Shown here piece by piece: positions 1-7,243 of a stretch of 11,838 nt of DNA. The stretch's first letter is position 1. Each line of letters begins with the position of its first letter. Made by a program: the position numbers and the translations under genes. Under the pieces are notes generated by a model that worked only from the letters and a program-made list of their open reading frames with translations, made no database searches and was not told the origin of the DNA. The stretch is from JAVKBW01 sp964352715 (GTDB taxonomy: Bacteria > Pseudomonadota > Alphaproteobacteria > UBA8366 > Aestuariispiraceae): positions 1-11,838 of the forward strand of contig CAYGSU010000092.1 in assembly GCA_964352715.1 (NCBI GenBank), read 5' to 3'.

Positions 1-1
1 G

Positions 2-1594
2 CTACTTGATCCACCAACGCTCGATCAGCTTGTATCCGTCGAGGTTCCAGTTGCCGGCAACCTTGTCCGGATGACCGAGCTTGTTCTTGTCAAAGGCCAT
101 GACATGGTTTGCGAACAACGGGGTAAGCGCGCCGCCATCGTCGCGGACGATGGCCTGCATTTCCCAGTACATGTCGCGGCGCTTGGCATCGTCCAGTTCC
201 GCCCGCGCAGCCTTCAACAGCATGTTGAACCTGTCGTTTTTCCAGAAGGTTTCGTTCCAGCTTGAATCGTCGGCATAGCCCTGGCTGAACATCCAGTCTT
301 CCGTCGGCCGGCCGCTCCAATAGCTGGCGCACCAGGGATCCGTCATCCAGACATTCGACCAGTAGCCGTCATTCGGCACCTGGTTGATGGTAAGCTCGAT
401 CCCCGCCTTGGCGGCATGTTCGCGATACAGGGTCACGGCATCGATGGCGCCGTTCCAGATCGCCTTGGACGAGCTGAGCGTAACTTTCAGGTTTTCCATG
501 CCGGCCTGCTTCAGATGGAACTTTGCCTTTTCGGGGTCGTAGGCGCGCTGTTCCAGTTCCGTATTGAAGTACCGGTTCGCCGGCGAGATCGGATGATCGT
601 TGCCGACGGCGCCATGGCCACGCAGAACCTTGTCGAGAATTTCTTCCCGGTTGATAGCGTATTTCAACGCCATTCGCACATCGTTGTTGTCGAAGGGCGC
701 GACACGCGTATCCATCGGGAACGTGTAATGCAGCGTGCCGGTGACATCGAGAACCTTCAGACGGTCGTTCTTGGCCAGAAGCTCGGCCGTCTGCAGCTCC
801 ACCTTGTCGATCAGATCAACCTCGTCAGACACCAGGGCGTTCTGCCGGGCGGTGGAGTCCGCAATGACAAGAATTTCAGCGGAATCCAGATGCCCAACCT
901 TGTCGTTGAAGTAGTTCGGATTTCTTTTCAGGCTGGCCCGCACACCGAGTTCGACATTATCCAGCATGTAGGCGCCTGTGCCGATCTTGCTTCGCGGCAT
1001 GGATTTTCCATCTTCGCTGGGAACGATGGCAAACGTGCCTGTACTGAGCACAAACGGGTAATCCGCATTGCCTTCCAAGAGGTCGATGATGACCGTATGG
1101 TCGCCATCCGCCCGGATATCCTTCACCTGATTGGCGAAGGTCTTGAGCGACGATGTCGAATCCTCGCCCCGATGATGGTTGATCGTGGCCACCACGTCAT
1201 CAGCGGTCAGGCTTTTGCCGTTGTGGAATTCGACGCCCTTTTTCAGCTTGAACACCCATTGCGTGGCTGTCGCATTCGGCTCGAAGGTTTCGGCAAGCTG
1301 CGGCTGAAGATTCCCGTCGGCATCGACTTCCGTAAGCTGGCTGAGATAAGTCGATGAAAGCATGGTGATGAAGGCGCTCGAATCCGGCGCCGGGTCGAGA
1401 TCGTCGCTGGTCGATCCCTCGGCGGTTCCCAACCGCAAATGGCCGCCCTTTTTCGGCGTCGCGGCATTGGCGGATCCCGAGAGTACCGACATAGCCATTG
1501 ATCCGAAGCCCAGCGCCGAGGCCGCGGCCAGGAATGTCCGCCTGTCAATCCGCTGTGCTGCAAGGTCTGTTTTGAGTTTATTGAAGCTGTCCAT
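2..1594 (-). CDS. ABC transporter substrate-binding protein, family 5 (peptide/nickel type), Tat-exported
   Basis: This is a periplasmic solute-binding protein that captures a ligand (family members take oligopeptides, opines, nickel or similar) and delivers it to an ABC permease. The 530-residue product starts with a Tat signal: twin arginines R18-R19 in RRTFLAAASALG, a hydrophobic stretch, and a likely cleavage after A44 (SANA). The mature part carries the SBP_bac_5 signature near residues 100-140 (LAETFEP, WVFKLKKGVEFHNGKSLTADDV). The length is normal for the family, and the stop codon lies just inside the left edge, so the gene is complete. The ATG is preceded by AGGAGA at 1602-1607 with 7 bases of spacing. 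No permease or ATPase gene is visible; they would be downstream, off the left edge. The ligand cannot be read from the sequence. The gene faces away from the AhpD-like gene across a region that holds a palindrome. Confidence 0.93.
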   Translation of the reverse strand: MDSFNKLKTDLAAQRIDRRTFLAAASALGFGSMAMSVLSGSANAATPKKGGHLRLGTAEGSTSDDLDPAPDSSAFITMLSSTYLSQLTEVDADGNLQPQLAETFEPNATATQWVFKLKKGVEFHNGKSLTADDVVATINHHRGEDSTSSLKTFANQVKDIRADGDHTVIIDLLEGNADYPFVLSTGTFAIVPSEDGKSMPRSKIGTGAYMLDNVELGVRASLKRNPNYFNDKVGHLDSAEILVIADSTARQNALVSDEVDLIDKVELQTAELLAKNDRLKVLDVTGTLHYTFPMDTRVAPFDNNDVRMALKYAINREEILDKVLRGHGAVGNDHPISPANRYFNTELEQRAYDPEKAKFHLKQAGMENLKVTLSSSKAIWNGAIDAVTLYREHAAKAGIELTINQVPNDGYWSNVWMTDPWCASYWSGRPTEDWMFSQGYADDSSWNETFWKNDRFNMLLKAARAELDDAKRRDMYWEMQAIVRDDGGALTPLFANHVMAFDKNKLGHPDKVAGNWNLDGYKLIERWWIK

Positions 1595-1680
1595 ACTTTC
1601 GTCTCCTGTTCGGCATTATTTACTGATTTTGTTGGCCATTTATTGGCGGGTGCTGACATGCACGCGTTCTTCGTCAAATG

Positions 1681-1692
1681 GTGTGATCACAC
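1681..1692. promoter_or_regulatory. 12-bp perfect palindrome, candidate operator
   Basis: GTGTGATCACAC is its own reverse complement and lies in the 181-base gap between two divergent genes, 87 bases upstream of the solute-binding-protein start and 83 bases upstream of the AhpD-like start. On the minus strand a TTGAAA hexamer (positions 1705-1710) lies 12 bases before it, so the palindrome could cover a -10 region for the transporter gene. Short perfect palindromes of this kind are typical sites for dimeric regulators such as GntR-type proteins. The regulator is unknown and no regulator gene is in the window. Confidence 0.4.
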
Positions 1693-1710
1693 TTTAGCGT
1701 CTTTTTCAAT

Positions 1711-1739
1711 TTTCCAAAGTAAAGAATTATTCGTATGAG
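1711..1739 (+). promoter_or_regulatory. weak candidate sigma70-type promoter for the AhpD-like gene
   Basis: TTTCCA (1711-1716) and TATGAG (1734-1739) are separated by 17 bases in an AT-rich patch that stands out from the GC-rich surroundings. Each hexamer matches the consensus at four of six positions. A start of transcription near 1746 would give a leader of about 30 bases containing the GAGGAG ribosome binding site. The match is modest and could be chance. Confidence 0.25.
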
Positions 1740-1775
1740 TATTTTTCACCGACCCTTCCCGAGGAGAGAGCATTC

Positions 1776-2360
1776 ATGGCTGCCTGGATCAGAATGATTG
1801 CGGATGAGGACGCCGACACAGACCTGCTGGATGCCCTGCAGCTTGCGCGCACCCCGCACGGCACGGTCGACAATGTCATGCGGGTTCATTCCCTGCGCCC
1901 GAACACCCTTCGGGGGCACGTCGTGCTGTACCGCGCGGCCTTGCACGACGACGCCAACACGCTGCCGATGTGGCTGCAGGAAACCATCAGTTCCTACGTT
2001 TCCATTCTGAATGACTGCCCGTATTCGCTGGCCAATCACTGGGCCAATGCACGGCATCTGATCGGCGATGATGCCCGCGCCGACGCCATAGAGAACGCAT
2101 TGAAGGCCCACCGGCCGGAAGACGCCTTCGATGCCGGCGAACTGGCGCTGATGCGGTATACGGAAAAGCTGACCCTGACGCCGGGCCGGATGGAGAAATC
2201 GGATGTCGAGGAACTGAGAGATGCCGGATTTGATGACGGCCAGATCCTCGAGGCCAATCAGATCATCTGTTACTTCAACTATGTGAACCGAAGCCTGAAC
2301 GGTCTGGGCGTCAGCACCGACGGCGATGTCATCGGCTATTACGCCAAGGTCGATTCCTGA
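1776..2360 (+). CDS. AhpD/carboxymuconolactone-decarboxylase-like (peroxidase-related) protein with CxxS motif
   Basis: The 194-residue protein belongs by pattern to the peroxidase-related branch of the AhpD/CMD all-helical superfamily. Seen features are the N-terminal stretch with VDNVMRVHSL and LYRAAL, the central E69-(11)-C81-P-Y-S84-(3)-H88 block, and the C-terminal CYFNYVNRSLNGLGV typical of these proteins. In AhpD the central motif is ExxxxxxxxxxxCxxCxxxH, and the two cysteines form the redox pair with the second as the peroxidatic one. Here the second position is serine (TCG at 2025-2027), so the standard disulfide mechanism should not operate. C165 is the only other cysteine. The protein may have another activity, may work with a single cysteine, or may be a non-redox member. 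The start is supported by GAGGAG at 1761-1766 with 9 bases of spacing. It is transcribed alone and converges with the minus-strand gene ending at 2370. Confidence 0.82.
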   Translation: MAAWIRMIADEDADTDLLDALQLARTPHGTVDNVMRVHSLRPNTLRGHVVLYRAALHDDANTLPMWLQETISSYVSILNDCPYSLANHWANARHLIGDDARADAIENALKAHRPEDAFDAGELALMRYTEKLTLTPGRMEKSDVEELRDAGFDDGQILEANQIICYFNYVNRSLNGLGVSTDGDVIGYYAKVDS

Positions 2361-2369
2361 CCGGACGGA

Positions 2370-2642
2370 TCAGCCAAGAACCAGCGTCACGCCGTATAAG
2401 AGGCCGAGAAACACCGCACAGAACCAGATCGAATAGACCCATTCCGCCCGCATGGCGAGGCCTTGCTTTCCGCCGCCGGCAAACGCCACCGCAGCAGCAA
2501 TACCCAGAAAAGAGGAAAAAGCCAGAATAACGGCGGAAACGCCGTCTCCCGACGTCACCGTCAGGAAAATCAGCCAGAACAGCGCCAGCCGGCAGAACCG
2601 GTCATCCCAGGCAACCCGACCGACATAGAGAAGATTCTTCAT
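2370..2642 (-). CDS. small membrane protein, unknown function
   Basis: This 90-residue protein begins MKNLLYVGRVAWDDR and shows three hydrophobic stretches, roughly residues 18-32, 36-55 and 67-90, separated by short polar turns (TSGDG and GGGKQGLAMRAE), so it is probably a small inner-membrane protein with three helices. I do not recognise the family. I chose the ATG at 2642 because the longer in-frame start at 2702 would run into the end of the transhydrogenase gene and add an arginine-rich tail unlike the rest. The start is 13 bases after the sthA stop, which suggests co-transcription and perhaps translational coupling; the GAAGG just before the ATG is a poor ribosome binding site. It converges with the AhpD-like gene, with only 9 bases between their stop codons. 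Confidence 0.6.
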   Translation of the reverse strand: MKNLLYVGRVAWDDRFCRLALFWLIFLTVTSGDGVSAVILAFSSFLGIAAAVAFAGGGKQGLAMRAEWVYSIWFCAVFLGLLYGVTLVLG

Positions 2643-2655
2643 GGCCTTCGAGCGG

Positions 2656-4068
2656 TCATTCGCTATCGGCCTGCGGTTTCGGCGGCATCCGGTTCCAGGC
2701 ATCCAGCGCGGCGATCTTGTAGGCTTCGGCCAGCGTGGGGTAGTTGAAAGTGTTCTGAACGAAGTATTCCAGCGTTCCCTTCAGATTGAGGACAGCCTGC
2801 CCGATATGGATCAGTTCCGTCGCGCCCTCACCGACAATATGCACGCCCAGCAACCGGTGGGTCTTGATCGAGAAGATCATTTTCATCATCCCGGCATCAA
2901 GGCCCATGATATGCCCCCGCGACGTTTCCCTGAAACGGGCAATGCCGCATTCATAGGGGATGTTCCGCTCGTTCACCTCTTCCTCGGTCATGCCGATGGT
3001 CGACATTTCCGGCACCGAATAGATACCGTAAGGGAAGTATTCCGGCGGTTTCTGGGCCGGTTGCTTAAGCGCGTTACAGGCCGCGATGCGCCCCTGCTCC
3101 ATCGAGGTGGAAGCAAGACTGGGAAACCCGATCACATCGCCGGCGGCATAGATATGCGGCACCTCGGTCCGGAACGTATTCGGATTGACCTTCAGGCGCT
3201 TTCGGGAATCCGCGGTCAACCCGGCGGCCGGAAGATTCAGGGCATCTGTCGCACCCATCCGGCCGGCGGCGTACAGAACCATATCCGCCTTTACCATCCG
3301 ACCACCTTCAAGATGCGCAATGCAGCCGGCTTCCGTGATCTCGATATTTTCGAATGGTTTGCCGAAGCGCATGACAATACCGCGATCGCGTAATTGGTGC
3401 GTGAAGTCTTCGATCAGTTCACGGTCGATGAAGTCCAGCATCGTGTCGCGGGTTTCGATCAGCGTTACCGGCACATCCAGCGCGGAGAAAATTGAGGCAT
3501 ATTCGACGCCGATCACCCCGGCGCCGATGACCGCCAGCGACCGGGGAATCCGCGTGATGTTCAGAATGTCATCGCTGTCGAGAATGTTTTCACCGTCGAA
3601 CGGAATGTTTTCCGGACGATAGGGAACCGTGCCGACACAGAGCAAAAAGGAATCGGCGGTGAAGCGGTGAATCTCGTCGGCCGTGCAAATGACTTCAATC
3701 GAATGCGGGTCGGTAAAGGATGCCTCGCCGGAAATCGTATCGACCTTGTTGCGCGCAAACTGGTGCTCCAGCACCTCGACCTCGTGATCCAGCGTTTTCA
3801 GCAAGCGATGGCGCAGGTCCTCGGAGGAAATATCCTGCTTCACCCGATAGGCACGGCCATAGAACCCACGCTCACGCCAGCCGGACAGGTTCAGCACGGT
3901 TTCGCGCATCGTCTTGGACGGAATTGTGCCGGTATGAACGGAAACGCCGCCGACACGCCGCCCCTTTTCAACGACAAGTGCGCTGTGCCCGAATTTCGCG
4001 GCCTGAATGGCGGCGCGTCGGCCGGCCGGCCCGCTGCCGATGACGATCAGATCGTAATGTGACTGCAT
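2656..4068 (-). CDS. sthA: Si-specific (soluble) NAD(P)+ transhydrogenase, SthA-like
   Basis: SthA is a soluble FAD enzyme that moves hydride between NADPH and NAD+ and balances the two cofactor pools. The 470-residue product follows the E. coli protein closely: FAD-binding GSGPAG at residues 11-16, the GTIPSK segment at 47-52, a second Rossmann fold with GAGVIGVEYASIF, the second FAD motif AAGDVIGFPSLAS, and the C-terminal dimerisation domain ending HIGQAVLNLKG..NTFNYPTLAEAYK. It is not a dihydrolipoamide dehydrogenase: both redox cysteines before IPSK are replaced (S43 and T48), and the C-terminal HPT.SE active-site motif is absent. A GTG at 4077 is in frame, but I prefer the ATG at 4068, which gives MQSHYDLIVIG like known SthA starts and has GGTGG 5 bases upstream. 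It lies 116 bases downstream of ubiD and directly upstream of the small membrane protein, all on one strand. Confidence 0.88.
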   Translation of the reverse strand: MQSHYDLIVIGSGPAGRRAAIQAAKFGHSALVVEKGRRVGGVSVHTGTIPSKTMRETVLNLSGWRERGFYGRAYRVKQDISSEDLRHRLLKTLDHEVEVLEHQFARNKVDTISGEASFTDPHSIEVICTADEIHRFTADSFLLCVGTVPYRPENIPFDGENILDSDDILNITRIPRSLAVIGAGVIGVEYASIFSALDVPVTLIETRDTMLDFIDRELIEDFTHQLRDRGIVMRFGKPFENIEITEAGCIAHLEGGRMVKADMVLYAAGRMGATDALNLPAAGLTADSRKRLKVNPNTFRTEVPHIYAAGDVIGFPSLASTSMEQGRIAACNALKQPAQKPPEYFPYGIYSVPEMSTIGMTEEEVNERNIPYECGIARFRETSRGHIMGLDAGMMKMIFSIKTHRLLGVHIVGEGATELIHIGQAVLNLKGTLEYFVQNTFNYPTLAEAYKIAALDAWNRMPPKPQADSE

Positions 4069-4184
4069 GTTCCCCACCCGCTTTTCGTACTCTGAGCCTG
4101 ATTTATCGATTGTTCTGCTCGATTGCGTCCTCTCTGACGACGCCCTTTTTAGCGATCACGACCTGTGCGCGCCAGTCGCCAGAC

Positions 4185-5702
4185 CTAGCTCCAGATGCTC
4201 TTTCCCGATCCCGGCAGGCCGAGTTCGCCCCAGATGCGGTCGACCCTGTCGATCACATCCTGCTCCATATACAGCTTTTCACCCCATTCGCGTTTGGTTT
4301 CCGGCGGCCATTTGTTGGTAGCGTCGAGACCGATTTTCGATCCCAGGCCGCTTTCCGGCGAGGCGAAGTCCAGATAGTCGATGGGGGTGTTTTCGATCAC
4401 CGTGATATCGCGCGCCGGGTCCATGCGGGTCGACATCGCCCACATAACATCCTTCCAGTCGCGCGCGTTTATGTCGTCATCCACCACGATCAGCCATTTC
4501 GTGTACATGAACTGCCGCAGATACGACCAAGCCCCCATCATCACGCGCTTGGCATGGCCGGGATAGGCCTTCTTCATCGAGATCACGGCGATGCGATAAG
4601 AACAGCCTTCCGGCGGCAGCCAGAAATCCAGAATTTCCGGAAACTGCTGCTGCAACAATGGAATGAAAACTTCGTTCAGTCCCTCGCCGAGGATCGACGG
4701 TTCATCCGGCGGCCGGCCCGTGAAGGTCGACAGATAGATCGGTTTCTTCCGCATGGTGATGGCGGAAATTTCGAAGACCGGAAACTGTTCGACAGAGTTG
4801 TAGTAGCCGGTATGATCGCCATACGGCCCTTCATCCTCGTAGCGGTCGAGCGAGACATGTCCTTCCAGCACGATTTCCGCCTCCGCCGGCACTTTCAGGG
4901 GTACCGTTTTGCAATCGACCAGCTCCACCTTCTTGCCGCGCAGCAGACCGGCGAACTGGTATTCCGACAATGTATCCGGTACCGGCGTGACCGCGGCCAG
5001 GATCGTGCCCGGGTCGGCCCCCAGAACCGCCGCGGCCGGTAACGGCTCTGTCTTTCCGTCCTTTTTCCAACGCTGGTGATGCTGCGCCCCGCCGCGATGC
5101 TTCAGCCAGCGCATCAGGGTCGTGTTGCGGCCCGTCACCTGCATCCGGTAGATGCCGAGGTTGAAGACATCCGCCTTGTCGCCCTTCGGGTTCGGCCCCT
5201 GGGTGACGATCAGCGGCCAGGTGATCAGCGGCGCCGGTTCGCCCGGCCAGCAGCCCTGCACCGGCAGGGCGTCGAGGTCTATATCATCGCCGTAGAGGCA
5301 GACTTCCTGACACGGCGCATGGCCAACCGTTTTCGGTTTCATCGACATCACGGTTTTCAGCAACGGCAGCATGTCGATGGCTTCCCGGAAACCGCCCGGC
5401 GGTTCAGGCTGGCGCAGGAAGGCCAGCATCTCGCCGACCTCACGCAACTGATGCGGTTCGCGATCCATGCCCCAGGCAACCCGTTCCACCGTGCCGAACA
5501 GGTTGACCAGCATCGGCATGTCATAGGCAGAACCATCGGCGCGAACGACGTTTTCGAACAGAACCGCCGGACCGCCTTCGGCCAGCAACCGTGTCTGGAT
5601 TTCGGTCATTTCCAGATGCGGAGATACCGGGTGACCAACCCGTTTCAGCCGGCCGGCATTTTCCAGCTTCGAGATGAAATCGCGCAATGAATTGAACGGC
5701 AT
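4185..5702 (-). CDS. ubiD: UbiD family decarboxylase (4-hydroxy-3-polyprenylbenzoate decarboxylase)
   Basis: UbiD removes the ring carboxylate from 4-hydroxy-3-polyprenylbenzoate during ubiquinone synthesis, using prenylated FMN made by UbiX. The 505-residue length is close to E. coli UbiD (497). Key residues are visible: N181 and R186 in NLGIYR, E247 in LSEYQF (the N and E fit the metal/prFMN site), and the catalytic loop YEDEGPYGDHTGYYN with E291 and D296, equivalent to the E. coli proton donor D290. The C-terminal DLDATNKW-like region is present as IGLDATNKWPPETKREWG. The start ATG has GGAG 6 bases upstream (minus strand of 5709-5712). No ubiX is in the window, as is usual for dispersed ubiquinone genes in alphaproteobacteria. 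Other UbiD enzymes act on different aromatic acids, but the close match to the EGPYGDHTGYYN form supports the ubiquinone assignment. Confidence 0.92.
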   Translation of the reverse strand: MPFNSLRDFISKLENAGRLKRVGHPVSPHLEMTEIQTRLLAEGGPAVLFENVVRADGSAYDMPMLVNLFGTVERVAWGMDREPHQLREVGEMLAFLRQPEPPGGFREAIDMLPLLKTVMSMKPKTVGHAPCQEVCLYGDDIDLDALPVQGCWPGEPAPLITWPLIVTQGPNPKGDKADVFNLGIYRMQVTGRNTTLMRWLKHRGGAQHHQRWKKDGKTEPLPAAAVLGADPGTILAAVTPVPDTLSEYQFAGLLRGKKVELVDCKTVPLKVPAEAEIVLEGHVSLDRYEDEGPYGDHTGYYNSVEQFPVFEISAITMRKKPIYLSTFTGRPPDEPSILGEGLNEVFIPLLQQQFPEILDFWLPPEGCSYRIAVISMKKAYPGHAKRVMMGAWSYLRQFMYTKWLIVVDDDINARDWKDVMWAMSTRMDPARDITVIENTPIDYLDFASPESGLGSKIGLDATNKWPPETKREWGEKLYMEQDVIDRVDRIWGELGLPGSGKSIWS

Positions 5703-5833
5703 ATCCTGCTCCGCAGTCTGTATGGCACCTTCAATGGCGCGACAGGGGATGAAACGTCAAGGCTTCAGCTTGCCGCAACCGGCCGGATGGTCGAAATTAG
5801 GGCAACAGGAATGCGCATTTATCAGGAGACATT

Positions 5834-6205
5834 ATGGAACGTTATTGGGTTATCGGCGGGCTTTTCACCAACACGGACTTCACCGAAATCGCACCGGGCC
5901 ACAAGCGCCATCGGCTCGGACCGTTCGACGACTATGCCGAGGCCAAGGCGGTATGGCGCGCGAAATCCATGGAGCATGTGGATGAGGCCTATGCGCGGTT
6001 CGGCATCGAACGCGAGGCGTCGGACGAATACTGGGTCATCGGCGGTATCTACACCGACACCAATTTCAAGGAAATCGCACCGGGCGAGGAAGAACAGCGC
6101 CACGGGCCCTATACCGACTATCAGACCGCCAAGGAAAAATGGTGGGCCTGTTCCTCCGCGCATATCGACAACGCCTATGCGCGGTTCCGCATCGACAAGG
6201 TTTAG
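5834..6205 (+). CDS. tandem DUF4170 protein
   Basis: This 123-residue protein consists almost wholly of two copies of a DUF4170-type unit: residues 4-59 and 66-121, joined by a six-residue linker. The copies align without gaps and agree at 32 of 56 positions by my count, sharing YWVIGG at the start, EIAPG, GP, DY, AK and the ending AYARF.I. DUF4170 proteins are small, alphaproteobacterial and of unknown function; family members I know carry a single unit of about 70-80 residues. There is no signal peptide or membrane segment, so it is likely cytosolic. AGGAGA at 5824-5829 lies 4 bases before the ATG. It is monocistronic, divergent from ubiD across 131 bases and convergent with the NUDIX gene. 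No function can be assigned. Confidence 0.88.
   Translation: MERYWVIGGLFTNTDFTEIAPGHKRHRLGPFDDYAEAKAVWRAKSMEHVDEAYARFGIEREASDEYWVIGGIYTDTNFKEIAPGEEEQRHGPYTDYQTAKEKWWACSSAHIDNAYARFRIDKV
5843..6010 (+). repeat. DUF4170 unit, copy 1 of 2
   Basis: This is the first 168-base coding unit, encoding residues 4-59 of the tandem DUF4170 protein. Copy 2 starts 186 bases later. At DNA level the two still share exact runs such as GAAATCGCACCGGGC and GCCTATGCGCGGTTC, while many other codons differ, so the duplication is not recent but has been kept in register. Confidence 0.85.
6029..6196 (+). repeat. DUF4170 unit, copy 2 of 2
   Basis: This is the second 168-base coding unit, encoding residues 66-121 of the tandem DUF4170 protein. 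It differs from copy 1 mainly in the charged loop after EIAPG (EEEQRH against HKRHRL) and in the helix before the AYARF ending, where it carries W103-W104 and the only cysteine of the protein, C106. Confidence 0.85.
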
Positions 6206-6226
6206 TGCCGGAACAAACCGTCGGCG

Positions 6227-6880
6227 TCACCCGATCCGGGTTTCGATGATCGGTTTTCCATCCATTTTCGGCAGGGCCGGATTTTCCAGCAATGGCGTCA
6301 ACGGGTGGCCGATGCGGACGGAAAAGTCGTGCAGCACGCGCAGGCTGAACCCCCACAGAAAATGCCCCATCGCGCGGATCGCCTGAAAATCCTCGCGCTC
6401 CGGCGTGTAGGTGAAGCGACGCCAGTTGCCGGCGTCCCACAGTTCCGCCACAGAGACCCATTGCGCATCCGTCATCTCGTAATTCAACACGAATGGCCGA
6501 GGCTTTTCCGTCAGAACATAGATCAGCGGGTATGTCATCAGCGGGCGGGGCCCGCCCCGCGCCGTCACCTCACCAAGATCGCCGATCAGATCGTCCGGCG
6601 ACAGAACCAGCCCGGTTTCCTCAAAGGTTTCGCGGGCCGCCGTGTCATGCAGGGTCATGTCTTCCGGTTCCGGCTTGCCACCGGGAAACGCCAGATCGCC
6701 CGACCACGGGTCGCCGACAACCGAAGCCCGCCGGGTGATACAGACCTTCAGATCGTCGTCTGCCATGTGGAAGATCAGCGCGATCATCGCCGAACGGTGG
6801 CCCGGCACCGGCATGCGCAAGGCTGTCCGGTTATCGAAGGTCCGGCATATATCCTCAAGCATCGGAACCGATGTTTTCAT
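6227..6880 (-). CDS. NUDIX hydrolase, CoA-pyrophosphatase (NudL)-like
   Basis: NUDIX enzymes cleave nucleoside diphosphates linked to another group. The Nudix box is clear: FPGGKPEPED followed by ARETFEETGL, with R83-E84 and E87-E88 counted from the ATG at 6880. The spacing between GG and RE, together with the preceding R..S....W.G.LAFPGG pattern, resembles the NudL/UPF0035 group that hydrolyses coenzyme A to 4'-phosphopantetheine. However, the full UPF0035 motif (an HxGQ-like element) is not seen, so the substrate is uncertain. The protein is 217 residues from this ATG. A GTG at 6895 would add five residues; an AGGAGG overlapping the cupin stop lies 1 base before that GTG and 16 bases before the ATG, so neither start has ideal spacing. 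It directly follows the cupin gene on the same strand and is probably co-transcribed with it. Confidence 0.85.
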   Translation of the reverse strand: MKTSVPMLEDICRTFDNRTALRMPVPGHRSAMIALIFHMADDDLKVCITRRASVVGDPWSGDLAFPGGKPEPEDMTLHDTAARETFEETGLVLSPDDLIGDLGEVTARGGPRPLMTYPLIYVLTEKPRPFVLNYEMTDAQWVSVAELWDAGNWRRFTYTPEREDFQAIRAMGHFLWGFSLRVLHDFSVRIGHPLTPLLENPALPKMDGKPIIETRIG

Positions 6881-6900
6881 GCCCTGCGGCCCCACGCCTC

Positions 6901-7194
6901 CTATTTGAACTCCACCTCGATGAAGGCGAATTCATAATCGTTGGCGTTGATGACATCGTGCTCGACGCCAAGGTCGCGATAATAAGGCTGGCCCAGTTTC
7001 AGCTCGGCCTCGGTAAACTCGCCGTTGCCGAGATCGATGCGCAGGGTGCCGTCCATCACCGGCACCACCACATAATCCATGCCGTGGCGATGCCAGCCGG
7101 TTGCCGCCCCCGGCGCGAACCGCCATTCGGTCACGGTTGTCCTGTCATTGTCGATCATGACGGTTGGCGTCGCCGCCGCGCGTTTTTCGGCCAT
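6901..7194 (-). CDS. small single-domain cupin protein
   Basis: This 97-residue protein is a single beta-barrel cupin. Motif 1 is seen as G33-W-H35-R-H37-G-M-D40, where the usual glutamate ligand seems replaced by D40, and motif 2 as GVEH79DVIN83. H35, H37 and H79 would bind a metal. The small size and lack of extra domains fit the many stand-alone cupins that act as isomerases, dioxygenases or sensors; the reaction cannot be deduced. I chose the ATG at 7194 because GAGG (minus strand of 7203-7206) sits 8 bases upstream; a longer start at 7257 would overlap the divergent gene beginning at 7244. The stop codon TAG is embedded in an AGGAGG just ahead of the NUDIX gene, which suggests translational coupling. 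Confidence 0.82.
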   Translation of the reverse strand: MAEKRAAATPTVMIDNDRTTVTEWRFAPGAATGWHRHGMDYVVVPVMDGTLRIDLGNGEFTEAELKLGQPYYRDLGVEHDVINANDYEFAFIEVEFK

Positions 7195-7243
7195 GTCTTT
7201 TTCCTCTTCCCAAGTGATGCATCGCACCTTACCGTTTCGCGCC

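Noticed and set aside
416..1357. 313-codon open frame antisense to the solute-binding-protein gene
   Set aside because: The opposite strand encodes a complete, recognisable protein; the antisense translation has no family pattern and is explained by GC-rich codon bias.
2360..2380. Possible bidirectional terminator between the convergent stops at 2360 and 2370
   Set aside because: Only a broken short stem (CTGA...TCAG with mismatches) can be drawn and there is no U-tract in either direction.
4059..5042. 327-codon open frame antisense to ubiD
   Set aside because: It lies over catalytic parts of ubiD and its translation is rich in Arg/His with no recognisable motif, as expected for a shadow frame.
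6229..6241. Inverted repeat ACCCG-ATC-CGGGT as a terminator for the DUF4170 gene
   Set aside because: The stem is only 5 bp, lies mostly within the last codons of the convergent NUDIX gene, and is not followed by a run of T.
7079..7243. Longer N-terminus for the 236-residue protein starting at 7079
   Set aside because: It would overlap the well-supported cupin gene on the other strand by more than 100 bases, and the added residues look like antisense translation of that gene.
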